From Muricoccus nepalensis (lineage in GTDB: Bacteria > Pseudomonadota > Alphaproteobacteria > Acetobacterales > Acetobacteraceae): a DNA stretch of 64,000 nucleotides. Positions 17,531-27,027 of this stretch are shown piece by piece. The stretch is taken from NCBI RefSeq assembly GCF_006438825.1, contig NZ_RCZP01000019.1, positions 1 to 64,000 on the forward strand. The letters run 5' to 3'. A model generated the notes under the pieces. That model was not told the DNA's origin, did no database searches, and saw only the letters and a list, made by a program, of their open reading frames with translations. Made by a program: the position numbers and the translations under genes. The number at the start of each line of letters is the position of its first letter. Position 1 is the stretch's first letter.

Positions 17531-18748
17531 ATGCCGAAGCGTCGTGACGTGATCGGGGCGGTGGCCGGCATCGGCCTTTCCGCGGGGCTGCTGGCCGGGG
17601 AGGCGAGGGCGCAGGGAAGGCCGCAACGGCCCTCGCGCGCGCCCGCGCCGCCGCCGCCGGGGAGCCCCGCCAGCACGCCGCTCGGTCCCGTCGACACCGC
17701 CGCGCGCCTCGCCCTCATCATCGACGCGGACACGGGCGCCGTCCTCCTGGAGAAGAACGCGGACGAGCGCATGCCGCCGTCCTCCATGTCCAAGCTGATG
17801 ACGATGTACGTCGTCTTCGACCTGCTCAAGCAGGGCCGCCTGACGATGGACCAGGAGCTTCCCGTCAGCGAGCGTGCCTGGCGCATGGGCGGGAGCAAGA
17901 TGTTCGTCCAGCTCGGCACCACCGTGAAGGTCGGCGACCTGATCCGGGGCGTGATCATCCAGTCCGGCAACGACGCCTGCATCGTGCTCGCCGAGGGTAT
18001 CTCGGGCAGCGAGACCCAGTTCGCGGAAACGCTGAACGAGTACGGCCGGAAGCTCGGCCTCACCGCCAGCAGCTTCCGCAACGCGACGGGCTGGCCGGAC
18101 CCGGAGCACCGGATGACCTGCCGCGACCTCTCGGTCCTCGCCAGGCACCTCATCAACGACTTCCCGGAGTACTTCCGCATCTACTCGGAGCGGAGCTTCG
18201 TCTGGAACAACATCACCCAGGAGAACCGCAACCCCCTGCTCGGGCGCGTCGCCGGCGCGGACGGGCTCAAGACCGGCCACACCGACGAGGCCGGCTACGG
18301 GCTGACGGGCACGGCGAAGCGCGGCGACCGCCGGCTGATCCTCGTGGTGAACGGCCTACCGAGCATGGCCGCCCGCCGCGAGGAGACCGAGCGGCTGATG
18401 GAGTGGGGCTTCCGCGAGTTCGAGAACGTCTCCCTCTTCCGCGCTTCCGAGACCATCGAGGAGGCGCCGGTCTATCTCGGCGACCGGCTGAAGGTGCCGC
18501 TGGTCGGCGCGCGCGACGTCGTGCTGACGCTGCCCCGCCAGTGGCGCCGGAACCTGCAGGTGAAGCTGCGCTACGAGAGCCCGATCCCGGCGCCGGTGGC
18601 CAAGGGGCAGGAGCTCGGCAAGCTCGAGGTCTCGGGGGCCGGCGTGCCGCCGATGAGCGTGCCGCTGCTGGCGGGGGTGGATGTCGCGCGGCTCGGCCTT
18701 CTTCCGCGCATCCCGGCCGTGATCGGACGGCTCGTCAGTGGCGCCTGA
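17531..18748 (+). CDS. D-alanyl-D-alanine carboxypeptidase (PBP5/6 family)
   Basis: 405 residues from ATG 17531 (another in-frame ATG is at 17516). Signal peptide MPKRRDVIGAVAGIGLSAGL with a twin-arginine-like start and cleavage near ARAQ. All three serine-peptidase motifs are present: SMSK (Ser85, Lys88), SGN (in QSGNDA) and KTG (in LKTGHTDEAGYG). The C-terminal beta domain (PVYLGDRLKVPLVGARDVVLTL) is the PBP5_C type. It removes the terminal D-Ala from peptidoglycan stem peptides in the periplasm. It is co-directional with rlpA, and tmk starts inside its last codons. Confidence 0.93.
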   Translation: MPKRRDVIGAVAGIGLSAGLLAGEARAQGRPQRPSRAPAPPPPGSPASTPLGPVDTAARLALIIDADTGAVLLEKNADERMPPSSMSKLMTMYVVFDLLKQGRLTMDQELPVSERAWRMGGSKMFVQLGTTVKVGDLIRGVIIQSGNDACIVLAEGISGSETQFAETLNEYGRKLGLTASSFRNATGWPDPEHRMTCRDLSVLARHLINDFPEYFRIYSERSFVWNNITQENRNPLLGRVAGADGLKTGHTDEAGYGLTGTAKRGDRRLILVVNGLPSMAARREETERLMEWGFREFENVSLFRASETIEEAPVYLGDRLKVPLVGARDVVLTLPRQWRRNLQVKLRYESPIPAPVAKGQELGKLEVSGAGVPPMSVPLLAGVDVARLGLLPRIPAVIGRLVSGA

Positions 18749-19379
18749 CGGCGCCGGCGGGGAGGGGCGCGGCCGGTTCATCACGCTGGAGGGCGGGGAG
18801 GGGGCGGGGAAGACCACGCTCTCCCGGGCGCTCGCGGTCGAGATCGCGCTGGCGGGGCACCCGGTGCTGCGCACGCGCGAGCCGGGCGGGGCGCCCGGCG
18901 CGGAGGCGGTGCGGTCGCTCATCCTCGACCGCGGGCCCTGGGACCCCGTGGCCGAGGCGATGCTGCACTTCGCCGCCCGCCGCGAGCACGTCGCCCGCAC
19001 GATCGTGCCGGCGCTGGAGGCCGGGATCTGGGTTGTCTGCGACCGCTTCGCCGACAGCACCCTGGCCTACCAGGGGGCCGGGCAGGGGCTCCCCCGCGAC
19101 GTCTGGGAGCGGCTCTGCGACCTCGCGCTCGGCGCGCTGCAGCCGGACCTGACGCTCGTGCTCGACCTGACGCCCGCGAGCGGCATGGCGCGCGCCCTCT
19201 CGCGCGGGGACGCGAACCGTTACGAGCGGCAGGAGGAGGGCTTCCACCGCCGCATCCGTGAGGCCTTCCTCGCGATTGCCGCGGCGGAGCCGGGGCGCTG
19301 CGCGGTGATCGACGCCGCCCGCCCGCCGCCCGAGGTGCTCACGGCGGCGCTGGCCGCGGTCGGCGAGCGCCTCGCGTGA
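18738..19379 (+). CDS. tmk: Thymidylate kinase
   Basis: 213 residues, phosphorylating dTMP to dTDP with ATP. P-loop EGGEGAGKTT (residues 18-27), REPGG that binds the substrate phosphate, the DRF motif (VVCDRFADSTLAYQG) and the lid stretch ARALSRGDANRYE are all present. It starts at GTG 18738 inside the end of the carboxypeptidase gene (11-base overlap) and its own stop overlaps holB by GTGA, so tmk-holB form a coupled pair as in many alphaproteobacteria. Confidence 0.95.
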   Translation: MAPDGAGGEGRGRFITLEGGEGAGKTTLSRALAVEIALAGHPVLRTREPGGAPGAEAVRSLILDRGPWDPVAEAMLHFAARREHVARTIVPALEAGIWVVCDRFADSTLAYQGAGQGLPRDVWERLCDLALGALQPDLTLVLDLTPASGMARALSRGDANRYERQEEGFHRRIREAFLAIAAAEPGRCAVIDAARPPPEVLTAALAAVGERLA

Positions 19380-20404
19380 GCCTTCCTCCCGAGCCGCGGG
19401 CGAACCCGTCCCTCTACGGACACGACGCCGCGGCCGCCGCGCTGCGCGACGCCGCCCTCTCGGGCCGCCTGCACCACGGCTGGCTGCTGACCGGCCCGGC
19501 CGGCGTCGGCAAGGCGACGCTCGGCTGGCGCTACGCGCGCTGGATGCTGGCGGGGCTGCCGCGGGGCACCCCGCCCGGCGAGGCGCCTCTCCATGTCCGG
19601 CCGACGGAGCCGATCTTCTCCCGCGTGGCGGCGGGCGCGCACGCGGACCTGCGCGCGCTGGTGCCGGGCACCGGGGAGAAAGGCAAGAAGGTGATCATCC
19701 GCGTGGAGGAGGTGCGCGAGCTCGCGCGCTTCCTCGCCATGACGCCGGCCGAGGGCGGCTGGCGCGTGGTGGTGATCGAGGCGCTGGAGGCGATGAACGA
19801 GCAGGCGCAGAATGCCCTTCTCAAGACGCTGGAGGAGCCGCCGCCGCGCGCCGTGCTGGTCCTGACCTCCGCCGCGCCCGACCGCCTCCTGCCGACCATC
19901 CGCAGCCGCGTCCGCCGGCTGGACCTCTTCCCGCTGGACGAGGGGCTGATGGGCGAGGTTCTCGCGCGCTGGATGCCAGAGTTGGGGGAGGGCGACCGGG
20001 CCGCCCTCGCCCGCCTCTCCGCCGGCAGCCCGGGGCGGGCGCTGTCGCTGGCCGACGGGGAGCGGCTGGCCATGGCGCGGGAGGTCGAGGGCTTCCTCGC
20101 GCGCCTGCCGCGCCCGGCCCCCGCCGAGCTGCACGCGCTGGCGGACCGGCTGGCGGCCAAGCGCGATGGCAGCGCCTTCGTCACCTTCATCGCCCTGCTG
20201 CGGGACAGCCTGGCCACGGCGCTCCGCCAGGCCGGGCGAGGGCAGGGGGCACCGCCCTGGCTGGACACCTCGCCGGGGGGGCGTGGCCTTGCCGACTGGG
20301 CGGGGCTGTGGGACATGCTCGGCCGGCTGGCCGATGAGACCGAGACCCTCAACCTGGACCGCAAGCAGGCCGTGCTGACGGGTCTCTCGCGGCTCTCGAC
20401 CTGA
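19376..20404 (+). CDS. holB: DNA polymerase III delta' subunit (clamp loader)
   Basis: 342 residues. An AAA+ fold with LTGPAGVGKATLGWRYA as P-loop (Lys present but Thr replaced by Ala, as is common in delta'), the helix NEQAQNALLKTLEEPPP and sensor SAAPDRLLPTIRSRVRRL. The Cys-rich zinc module of the Escherichia coli protein is not seen in the sequence after the P-loop, which is also typical for this branch. Delta' is the stator of the clamp loader. GTG start in the GTGA overlap with tmk. Confidence 0.92.
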   Translation: MSLPPEPRANPSLYGHDAAAAALRDAALSGRLHHGWLLTGPAGVGKATLGWRYARWMLAGLPRGTPPGEAPLHVRPTEPIFSRVAAGAHADLRALVPGTGEKGKKVIIRVEEVRELARFLAMTPAEGGWRVVVIEALEAMNEQAQNALLKTLEEPPPRAVLVLTSAAPDRLLPTIRSRVRRLDLFPLDEGLMGEVLARWMPELGEGDRAALARLSAGSPGRALSLADGERLAMAREVEGFLARLPRPAPAELHALADRLAAKRDGSAFVTFIALLRDSLATALRQAGRGQGAPPWLDTSPGGRGLADWAGLWDMLGRLADETETLNLDRKQAVLTGLSRLST

Positions 20405-20436
20405 CGGACCAGCCCCTATCGGCGCGGGGTCTTGGC

Positions 20437-21993
20437 ATGAGCGACAGCAGCACGGCGGGCAACGGGAAGCGCTTCTTCCTGACGACGCCCATCTATTACC
20501 TGAACGGCCAGCCACATATCGGCCACGCCTACACCTCCATCGCGGCCGACGTGCTGGCGCGATGGAAGCGGCTTGGCGGGCACGAGGTCTTCTTCCTCAC
20601 GGGCACGGACGAGCACGGGCAGAAGGTGGAGCGCGCCGCGCTCGACGCCGGCATGACCCCGCAGGCCTTCACCGACCGGCTGGCCGGGGACTTCCGCGCC
20701 ATGGCGGAGCGGATCGGCATCTCCTTCGACGACTTCATCCGCACGACGGAGGAGCGCCACAAGCGATCCTGCACCGCGTTGTGGGAGAAGCTGGCGGCGG
20801 GCGGGCACATCTATCTCGGCCACTACGAGGGCTGGTACGCGGTGCGCGACGAGGCCTTCTACGGGCCGGAGGAGATCGAGGACCGCAACGGCCAGAAGGT
20901 GGCCATCGCCTCCGGCGCGCCGGTGGAGTGGACGCGCGAGCCCTCCTACTTCTTCCGCCTCTCCGCCTGGACGGACCGGCTGCTCGAATTCTACGAGGCC
21001 AATCCCGGCTTCATGGCGCCCGAGGGCACCCGGCGCGAGGTGCTGTCCTTCGTGCGCGCGGGGCTGCAGGACCTCTCGATCTCCCGCGCCTCGTTCAAGT
21101 GGGGCATTCCGGTGCCGGGCGACGCCGAGCACGTCATGTATGTCTGGCTCGACGCGCTGACCAACTACATCACCGCGCTCGGCTATCCCGACACCGCCTC
21201 GGACCGCTGGGGCTTCTGGCCGGCCGACGTGCACCTCGTCGGCAAGGAGATCACGCGCTTCCACTGCGTGCTCTGGCCCGCCTTCCTCATGGCCGCGGAC
21301 CTGCCGCCGCCGCGGCGGGTCTACGCCAACGGCTGGCTGACCATCGAGGGCCAGAAGATGTCGAAGTCCCTCGGCAACGGGCTCGACCCGCTGGTCCTGG
21401 CCGAGGAGTTCGGGCTGGACCCGCTGCGCTACTACCTGCTGCGCGAGGTGCCCTTCGGGAATGACGGCGACTTCTCGCGCCGGGCCGTGATCGGGCGCCT
21501 GAACAGCGAGCTTGCCAACGACCTCGGCAACCTCGCCCAGCGCAGCCTCTCGCTCATCCAGCGGAACTGCGAGGGACGCCTCCCCGCGCTGACGGCGCCG
21601 ACGGAGGCCGACCGGGAGTTGCTCGCGCCGCTCGCGGCCCTGCCGGCCCAGGTGGACGAGGCGATCTCGCGCCAGGCCTACAGCGAGGCGCTGGAGCGGA
21701 TCTGGGTGGTGGTGAGGCTCGGCAACTCCTGGATCGACGCGCAGAAGCCCTGGTCTCTGAAGAAGACCGACCTCCTGCGCATGGAGGCGGTGCTGCGCAA
21801 TCTGCACACGCTGCTGCGGGGGCTGGCCACGATCCTGCAGCCCTTCATGCCCGGCACCATGGCGGCCATGCTCGACCAGCTCGGGGTGGGGCAGGGGGCC
21901 CGCGCCCTGGCCGACCTCGCGGTGCCGATCGCCGACGGCACGGCGCTGCCGCCGCCCGCGCCGCTCTTCCGCAAGATCGACGAGGCCGCCTGA
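20437..21993 (+). CDS. metG: Methionyl-tRNA synthetase
   Basis: 518 residues, the short form without a C-terminal tRNA-binding EMAP-like domain. Class I signatures: GQPHIGHAYTS (HIGH at residues 27-30) and QKMSKSLGN (KMSKS near 307-311). FLTGTDEHGQK and the WLDALTNYITALGYP stretch are typical of MetG. The absence of the usual Cys knuckles in the connective peptide points to the zinc-free subgroup. It charges tRNA-Met. Start ATG 20437; a 32-base gap separates it from holB, and its TGA overlaps the tatD ATG by one base (TGATG). Confidence 0.96.
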   Translation: MSDSSTAGNGKRFFLTTPIYYLNGQPHIGHAYTSIAADVLARWKRLGGHEVFFLTGTDEHGQKVERAALDAGMTPQAFTDRLAGDFRAMAERIGISFDDFIRTTEERHKRSCTALWEKLAAGGHIYLGHYEGWYAVRDEAFYGPEEIEDRNGQKVAIASGAPVEWTREPSYFFRLSAWTDRLLEFYEANPGFMAPEGTRREVLSFVRAGLQDLSISRASFKWGIPVPGDAEHVMYVWLDALTNYITALGYPDTASDRWGFWPADVHLVGKEITRFHCVLWPAFLMAADLPPPRRVYANGWLTIEGQKMSKSLGNGLDPLVLAEEFGLDPLRYYLLREVPFGNDGDFSRRAVIGRLNSELANDLGNLAQRSLSLIQRNCEGRLPALTAPTEADRELLAPLAALPAQVDEAISRQAYSEALERIWVVVRLGNSWIDAQKPWSLKKTDLLRMEAVLRNLHTLLRGLATILQPFMPGTMAAMLDQLGVGQGARALADLAVPIADGTALPPPAPLFRKIDEAA

Positions 21994-22766
21994 TGCTCGT
22001 CGATAGCCACTGCCACCTCGACTACTACGGCGAGGACGAGATCGACGCCGTGGTCGACCGCGCCCGGGCGGCGGGGGTCGGGCGGATGGTGACGATCGGC
22101 GTGCGGGTGGAGCAGGCCGCGGCGGTGAAAGCGCTGGCCGATCGCTTCCCGGAGGTCTGGGGCACGGTGGGCGTCCACCCGCAGAACGTCGGCGAGGCGC
22201 CGATCCCGAGTGTGGGTGAGATCGTCGCCCTGGCGGACCACCCGCGGGTGATCGGGATCGGGGAGTCGGGGCTCGACTACTTCTACGACAAGGCGCCGCG
22301 CGAGGTTCAGCAGGAGAGCTTTCGCCGCCACATCCGCGCGTCCCAGCGGACGGGGCTTCCGCTGGTGATCCACGCGCGGGACGCCGACGACGACATCGCG
22401 GCGATCCTCGCCGAGGAGCGCGCGGCGGGCGGGGACTTCCCGGCGCTGCTGCACTGCTTCTCGTCCACGCGCGCCCTCGCGGAGCGGGTGGTGGCGGACG
22501 GCGGCTACGTCTCGCTCTCCGGCATCCTGACCTTTCCGAAGAGCGAGGAGCTCCGCGCGATCGCGGCGGACCTGCCGGAGGACCGGTTGCTCGTGGAGAC
22601 GGACAGCCCCTACCTGGCGCCGGTCCCGCTGCGCGGGAAGCGCAACGAACCCGCGCTGGTCGCCCACACGGCGGCGGTGCTGGCCCGGGTGCGCGGCAAG
22701 GACGTGGCGAGCACCACGGAACTCACCACCAGCAACTTCCTGCGGCTGTTTAGCCGGTGCCGGTAA
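21993..22766 (+). CDS. TatD-family metal-dependent DNase
   Basis: 257 residues. Metal ligands of the TIM-barrel family are visible: DSHCHLDYY at the start, GESGLDYFYD, LPLVIHARDADDD, LLHCFSS and LLVETDSPYLAPVPLRGKRNEP. TatD proteins are 3'-5' exonucleases that act on DNA and in some cases RNA or D-aminoacyl substrates. The ATG overlaps the metG stop. It is a standard neighbour of metG. Confidence 0.94.
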   Translation: MLVDSHCHLDYYGEDEIDAVVDRARAAGVGRMVTIGVRVEQAAAVKALADRFPEVWGTVGVHPQNVGEAPIPSVGEIVALADHPRVIGIGESGLDYFYDKAPREVQQESFRRHIRASQRTGLPLVIHARDADDDIAAILAEERAAGGDFPALLHCFSSTRALAERVVADGGYVSLSGILTFPKSEELRAIAADLPEDRLLVETDSPYLAPVPLRGKRNEPALVAHTAAVLARVRGKDVASTTELTTSNFLRLFSRCR

Positions 22767-22768
22767 AC
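22748..22768. repeat. Inverted repeat at the tatD stop
   Basis: GTTTA-g-CCGG-tg-CCGG-TAAAC, a nearly perfect hairpin that includes the tatD stop codon, five bases before the next ATG. No T-run follows, so it is not a standard terminator. It could slow read-through or act on RNA stability. Confidence 0.4.
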
Positions 22769-22773
22769 CATTG

Positions 22774-23574
22774 ATGATAAAAGTTACACTCCTTGGCTGC
22801 GGGGGGTCCGGCGGCGTGCCGTTGCTGGGCGGCGAGGACGGGCGAGGGGCCTGGGGCGCCTGCGACCCGCGCGAGGCCCGCAACCGGCGAACCCGGTCGA
22901 GCATCGTCGTCCAAGGGCCAGATGATCAAACAATTCTCGTCGATGCCGGACCTGACCTCCGGGCCCAGCTCCTCGACCACGGGATCGGCCGTGTGGACGC
23001 GGTGCTGCTGACCCACGCTCACGCGGACCACGTCATGGGCCTGGACGAGCTTCGGATCATGAACCGGATCATGGGCAAGGCGCTGCCGGTCTTCGGCACG
23101 GCGCGCACCCTGGCCGACGTGACCGGGCGCTTCGAGTACGCCTTCCGGCCGCCGACGCCGGGCTTCTTCCGGCCAGCGCTGGAGCCGGTGACGGTGGAGG
23201 CCGGGCAGGTCGTCCGGCTGGCCGGGCTGGACGTCCGGCTGTTCTCCCAGGACCACAAGGTGATGGAGACGCTTGGCCTGCGCATCGGCGGCTTCGGCTA
23301 CTCGACCGATGTGGTGGAGATGCCGGAGCCGGCCTTCGAGGCGCTGGCCGGCGTGCGCGACTGGGTGGTCGGTTGCTTCCAGCGCGCGCCGCACCCGGTG
23401 CACGCCCATGTGGAGAAGGCGGTCGACTGGGCACGGCGCCTGCGGCCCGCGCGCACGGTGCTGACTCACATGGGCCCGGATCTCGACTGGTCCTGGATGC
23501 GGGAGTCGCTGCCGCCGGGGATCGAGCCCGGACACGACGGCATGGTCCTGGAGAGCCCCCTTGGTGACGCATAG
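22774..23574 (+). CDS. MBL-fold metallohydrolase (PhnP-like)
   Basis: 266 residues from ATG 22774 (an in-frame TTG precedes it). Metallo-beta-lactamase fold with metal motif LLTHAHADHVMGLDEL, upstream VDAGPDLRAQLL, and later SQDHKVMETLGLRIGGFGYSTDV and VLTHMGPDLDW. The start KVTLLGCGGSGGVP is the typical first strand of the PhnP/YycJ-like group (phosphodiesterases). The cellular substrate is not known. It follows metG-tatD in many Rhodospirillales. Confidence 0.9.
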   Translation: MIKVTLLGCGGSGGVPLLGGEDGRGAWGACDPREARNRRTRSSIVVQGPDDQTILVDAGPDLRAQLLDHGIGRVDAVLLTHAHADHVMGLDELRIMNRIMGKALPVFGTARTLADVTGRFEYAFRPPTPGFFRPALEPVTVEAGQVVRLAGLDVRLFSQDHKVMETLGLRIGGFGYSTDVVEMPEPAFEALAGVRDWVVGCFQRAPHPVHAHVEKAVDWARRLRPARTVLTHMGPDLDWSWMRESLPPGIEPGHDGMVLESPLGDA

Positions 23575-23589
23575 ATTTTACATAATCTA
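23572..23589. repeat. AT-rich palindrome TAGATT-6-AATCTA before mazG
   Basis: A perfect 6-base inverted repeat with a 6-base spacer, starting at the metallohydrolase stop codon. It stands out by base composition in this GC-rich window. It may be an operator or part of a promoter for mazG, which starts 28 bases downstream. Confidence 0.35.
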
Positions 23590-23616
23590 CATTACGCGGT
23601 CGATGGCGACGCCTCG

Positions 23617-24414
23617 GTGAGCCATCCCGAACCCGCCCCCGAGCTCCTCCGCCTGCTCGGCATCATGGCCCGGCTGCGGGCGCCTGACGGCTGCCCCTGG
23701 GACCAGGTGCAGGACTTCGCTTCCATCGCGCCCTACACGGTGGAGGAAGGCCACGAGGTGGCGGACGCGATCGCGCGGCAGGACTGGGCGGGGCTGCAGG
23801 ACGAGCTGGGCGACCTGCTTCTCCAGGTCGTCTACCACGCGCGCATGGCCGAGGAGGCCGGCTGGTTCGGCTTCGGCGACGTCGCGAAATCGGTGAACGA
23901 CAAGATGGTCCGCCGCCATCCTCATGTCTTCGGCGAGGATGCCGCGCGCGACGCCACCACCCAGACCCTCGCCTGGGAAGCCCAGAAGGCCCGCGAGCGT
24001 GCCGCCCGGGCGGAGACGGGAACGCTGGCGGGCGTTGCCGGGAACCTCCCTTCCCTCACCCGCGCCGCCAAGCTCACCCGGCGCGCGGCGCGCGTTGGCT
24101 TCGACTGGCCTGACGTCGGCCAGGTCCTCGACAAGCTCGAGGAGGAAGCGGCCGAGCTGAGGGCGGAACTTTCCGCCGCCGACCCGGCGCGGCTCGCCGA
24201 CGAGGTCGGCGACCTGCTCTTCGTGCTGGCGAACCTCGCCCGGAAGCTGGACCTGGACCCCGAGGCCTGCCTGCGCGGCGCCAACGCGAAGTTCGAGCGC
24301 CGCTTCGGCGCGGTCGAGGCGGCGCTGGCCCGGGAGGGCCGCAGCCCCGCGGAGGCGCGCCTGGCGGAGATGGAGGCGCACTGGGCCGCGGCGAAGGCGG
24401 CCGAGCGCCGCTAG
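23617..24414 (+). CDS. mazG: Nucleoside triphosphate pyrophosphohydrolase
   Basis: 265 residues with two MazG modules: the first has EEGHEVADAI and DELGDLLLQVVYHARMAEE, the second EEEAAELRAEL and DEVGDLLFVLANLARKL. It hydrolyses NTPs to NMPs and diphosphate, lowering (p)ppGpp and removing damaged nucleotides. GTG start; ribosome site weak. The stop overlaps the convergent phosphatase gene end by three bases (CTAG). Confidence 0.94.
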   Translation: MSHPEPAPELLRLLGIMARLRAPDGCPWDQVQDFASIAPYTVEEGHEVADAIARQDWAGLQDELGDLLLQVVYHARMAEEAGWFGFGDVAKSVNDKMVRRHPHVFGEDAARDATTQTLAWEAQKARERAARAETGTLAGVAGNLPSLTRAAKLTRRAARVGFDWPDVGQVLDKLEEEAAELRAELSAADPARLADEVGDLLFVLANLARKLDLDPEACLRGANAKFERRFGAVEAALAREGRSPAEARLAEMEAHWAAAKAAERR

Positions 24415-25247
24415 TCGCCGAGCAGCGCCGCCCAGGCCGCCTCCCAGCTCGCGGCGTCCGGCGCGCAGATGAGGCCCCCTGCCCGGTCCCGCGCGGCGTC
24501 GTAGGGGCTGCCGTCGAAATGGGCGGCGTAGCCCCCGGCCTCCCGGTGGATGAGCCAGCCCGGCGCGTGGTCCCAGGGCATCAGCCGGTTGTAGAGGGAC
24601 AGGTGGGTGTGGCCGGCCGCCAGCAGCCGGTACTCGTGCGCCGCGCAGCCGAGCTGCCAGGTCTTGGCCAGCCGCGGCAGGCGGGCCGCGACGTGGCTCT
24701 TCAGCGGCTCCGTCAGGTAGCCGTAGGAGACGCAGCCGACCATCGCGGAGACCGGCGCCGGCGCGGCGACGCGAAGCGGCGCGCTGCGGCTTCCGTCGGC
24801 GGCGGCGAGCCAGCTCCCCTGGCCGAGGGCCGCCATCAGCGTGTCGTCCCCGGTCGGGTCGTGGATCCAGGCGGCGACCACCTCGCCCCGGAGGAAGGCC
24901 GCGGCCATGCAGCCGAAGAGCGGCATGCCCGCCGCGAAGTTGGCCGTGCCGTCCACCGGGTCCACCACGAAGGCGAGCTCCGCGGTGGCCAGGCGGTCGG
25001 CGAGGGAGGGATCGGCGGAACAACCCTCCTCCCCCACCACCACGCAGCCCGGGAAGGCCTCCGAGAGGGCGGCGGCGATCGCGCGCTCCGCCTGTTCGTC
25101 GGCGTCGGTCACCATGTCGAGGGGACCGGTCTTGGTTCGGACGTCGCCGGCGGCGAGTCGGCGGAAGCGCGGCATGATCTCCTCGCGCGCGGCCTCGCGC
25201 AGGATCGCGTCCACGGCCGCGAGCGCCGCGGCGTCGAGGCCCCTCAC
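24411..25247 (-). CDS. Inositol monophosphatase-family phosphatase
   Basis: 278 residues from GTG 25247, which overlaps the hflX stop (GTGA). Metal-dependent FIG-family motifs: VVGEEG, VDPVDGTANFAAGMP and NRLMPWDHAPGWLIHREAGG. Members hydrolyse inositol-1-phosphate, histidinol phosphate or 3'-phosphoadenosine phosphate; the sequence alone does not settle which. The frame is open far upstream into hflX but that part is a shadow. Confidence 0.88.
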   Translation of the reverse strand: MRGLDAAALAAVDAILREAAREEIMPRFRRLAAGDVRTKTGPLDMVTDADEQAERAIAAALSEAFPGCVVVGEEGCSADPSLADRLATAELAFVVDPVDGTANFAAGMPLFGCMAAAFLRGEVVAAWIHDPTGDDTLMAALGQGSWLAAADGSRSAPLRVAAPAPVSAMVGCVSYGYLTEPLKSHVAARLPRLAKTWQLGCAAHEYRLLAAGHTHLSLYNRLMPWDHAPGWLIHREAGGYAAHFDGSPYDAARDRAGGLICAPDAASWEAAWAALLGD

Positions 25248-26506
25248 GCCGCGCCGCGCTGGGCGAAGCGGGCGAGGTCGGTCGGCGAGAGGCGGACGGA
25301 CAGGCGGATCGCGTCCTCGGAATCGCGGCGGTCGAGGACCTCGCCGTGCTCGTAGAGCCAAGCGAGGGCCGCGCCGTCGTCGGGCGGCAGGCTGAAGGCC
25401 TCGGTGACGTAGCCGGCGCCCACGCGCTCGTCGAGCAGGGCGCGGAGCGCGTCGAGCCCCTCCCCGGTCAGGGCCGAGACGGGGATGGCGGCCGCCGTCG
25501 CGGGCGGCGGGTCCTCCAGCAGGTCGGTCTTGTTCAGAACCTCGACCATCCGGGCTTCCCAACCCTCGTCGAGCGGCGCGTCCGGCCCCTCCGCGAGGTC
25601 GTTCAGGACGCCGACCACGTCGGCGCGCTGCGCGGCGCTGTCGGGATGGGCGATGTCGCGGACGTGGAGGATGACGTCGGCGGCCGCCACCTCCTCCAGC
25701 GTGGCGCGGAAGGCCTCGACGAGCTGCGTCGGCAGCTCCGAGATGAAGCCGACCGTGTCGGAGAGGATGACGGTGCGGCCGGAGGGAAGCCGGATGGCAC
25801 GCATCGTGGGATCGAGCGTCGCGAAAAGCTGGTCCTGCGCGTAGACGCCGGCGCCCGTCAGCGCGTTGAACAGCGTTGACTTGCCGGCGTTCGTGTAGCC
25901 GACCAGCGCGATGATCGGGTAGGGCACCTTGCCGCGCTGCTTGCGGTGCAGCCCGCGGGTGCGGCGGACCTGCTCCAGCTCCTTCTTCAGCTTCACGATC
26001 CGCTCCCCGATCAGGCGGCGGTCGATCTCGATCTGCGACTCACCGGGGCCGCCGAGGAAGCCGAAGCCGCCCCGCTGGCGCTCGAGGTGGGTCCAGGAGC
26101 GCACGAGCCGGGTGCGCTGGTACTCCAGGTGGGCGAGCTCGACCTGCAGCGAGCCCTCCCGCGTGCGGGCGCGCTCGCCGAAGATCTCGAGGATGAGGCC
26201 CGTGCGGTCGATGACCTTGCAGCCCCAGGCGCGCTCGAGGTTGCGCTGCTGCACGGGGGTGAGCGCCGCGTCCACCACGGCCACCTGCACGCCCTGGGCG
26301 GCCATGGCGGCGCGCGCGGCCTCGACTTGGCCCTCGCCCAGTAGGGTGCTCGGGCGGCGGGCGCGGAGGGGAAGGACGGCGGTGTGGACGATGGCCACGC
26401 CGATCGAGGCGGCCAGCCCGACCGCCTCGGCCAGCCGCGCCTCGGCGGCACGGCTGGCGCCTCGTCCATCGGGGGTGCCGTGGGGTCGCTCCCACGGCAG
26501 GATCAC
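25244..26506 (-). CDS. hflX: GTPase HflX, ribosome-associated
   Basis: 420 residues. N-terminal HflX domain ([39 protein letters not shown]), a coiled middle with [21 protein letters not shown], then the G domain: G1 [15 protein letters not shown]3 [13 protein letters not shown]4 NKTD. HflX splits stalled or heat-damaged 70S ribosomes. Encoded just downstream of hfq, as is common; the phosphatase gene is translationally coupled to its end. Confidence 0.95.
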   Translation of the reverse strand: MILPWERPHGTPDGRGASRAAEARLAEAVGLAASIGVAIVHTAVLPLRARRPSTLLGEGQVEAARAAMAAQGVQVAVVDAALTPVQQRNLERAWGCKVIDRTGLILEIFGERARTREGSLQVELAHLEYQRTRLVRSWTHLERQRGGFGFLGGPGESQIEIDRRLIGERIVKLKKELEQVRRTRGLHRKQRGKVPYPIIALVGYTNAGKSTLFNALTGAGVYAQDQLFATLDPTMRAIRLPSGRTVILSDTVGFISELPTQLVEAFRATLEEVAAADVILHVRDIAHPDSAAQRADVVGVLNDLAEGPDAPLDEGWEARMVEVLNKTDLLEDPPPATAAAIPVSALTGEGLDALRALLDERVGAGYVTEAFSLPPDDGAALAWLYEHGEVLDRRDSEDAIRLSVRLSPTDLARFAQRGAA

Positions 26507-26531
26507 GGCGGCGGGGGTCGGCCCCGCGCGG

Positions 26532-26864
26532 TCAGTCGTGGCTTCCGACAGGGCTTGGCTCGCGGGGCGTGAGGGTCATCGTGGTCTCGCGGGCGGGCGC
26601 GCCGCCCTGGGTGGGGGCCTGGGCGCCGGCCGAGGCGGCGTCGAACAGCATGATGGGCGCGCCCGGCATGACCGTGCTGATCGCGTGCTTGTAGACGAGC
26701 TGCGTGTGCCCGTCCCGGCGCAGGAGCACCGAGAAGTTGTCGAACCAGGTGATGATGCCCTGGAGCTTGACGCCGTTCACCAGGAAGACCGTGACCGGGG
26801 TCTTGCTCTTGCGAACGTGGTTCAGGAACACGTCCTGAACGTTCTGGGACTTGTCGGCAGCCAT
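26532..26864 (-). CDS. hfq: RNA chaperone Hfq
   Basis: 110 residues from ATG 26864 (AAGGAC upstream). Sm1 motif with [22 protein letters not shown] and Sm2 motif YKHAISTV identify it. Starts with the usual [15 protein letters not shown]. The Gly/Ala/Pro/Thr-rich C-terminal tail (residues 75-110) is disordered, as in other alphaproteobacteria. It helps small RNAs pair with mRNAs. Co-directional with hflX, 25 bases apart. Confidence 0.97.
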   Translation of the reverse strand: MAADKSQNVQDVFLNHVRKSKTPVTVFLVNGVKLQGIITWFDNFSVLLRRDGHTQLVYKHAISTVMPGAPIMLFDAASAGAQAPTQGGAPARETTMTLTPREPSPVGSHD

Positions 26865-27027
26865 GGGCTGAGGTCCTTCTTCACTCCGCCCGGCTTTGCC
26901 GTGGCGGACCAAGGGGGCGGCTTTTCTTCGCGGCCCGTCCCGGTGATCCCCGGGGTGGTCCCCAAGGTGATCGCCGGGCGCGCCGCCTTTCGGGGACGCG
27001 CACCCTCGCCCGCCGAAGCGCCCAACC

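Noticed and set aside
24411-25562. Longer version of the IMPase-family phosphatase starting upstream of 25247
   Set aside because: The extra 105 codons lie inside hflX and are Arg/Gly/Pro-rich; the GTGA overlap and family start support 25247.
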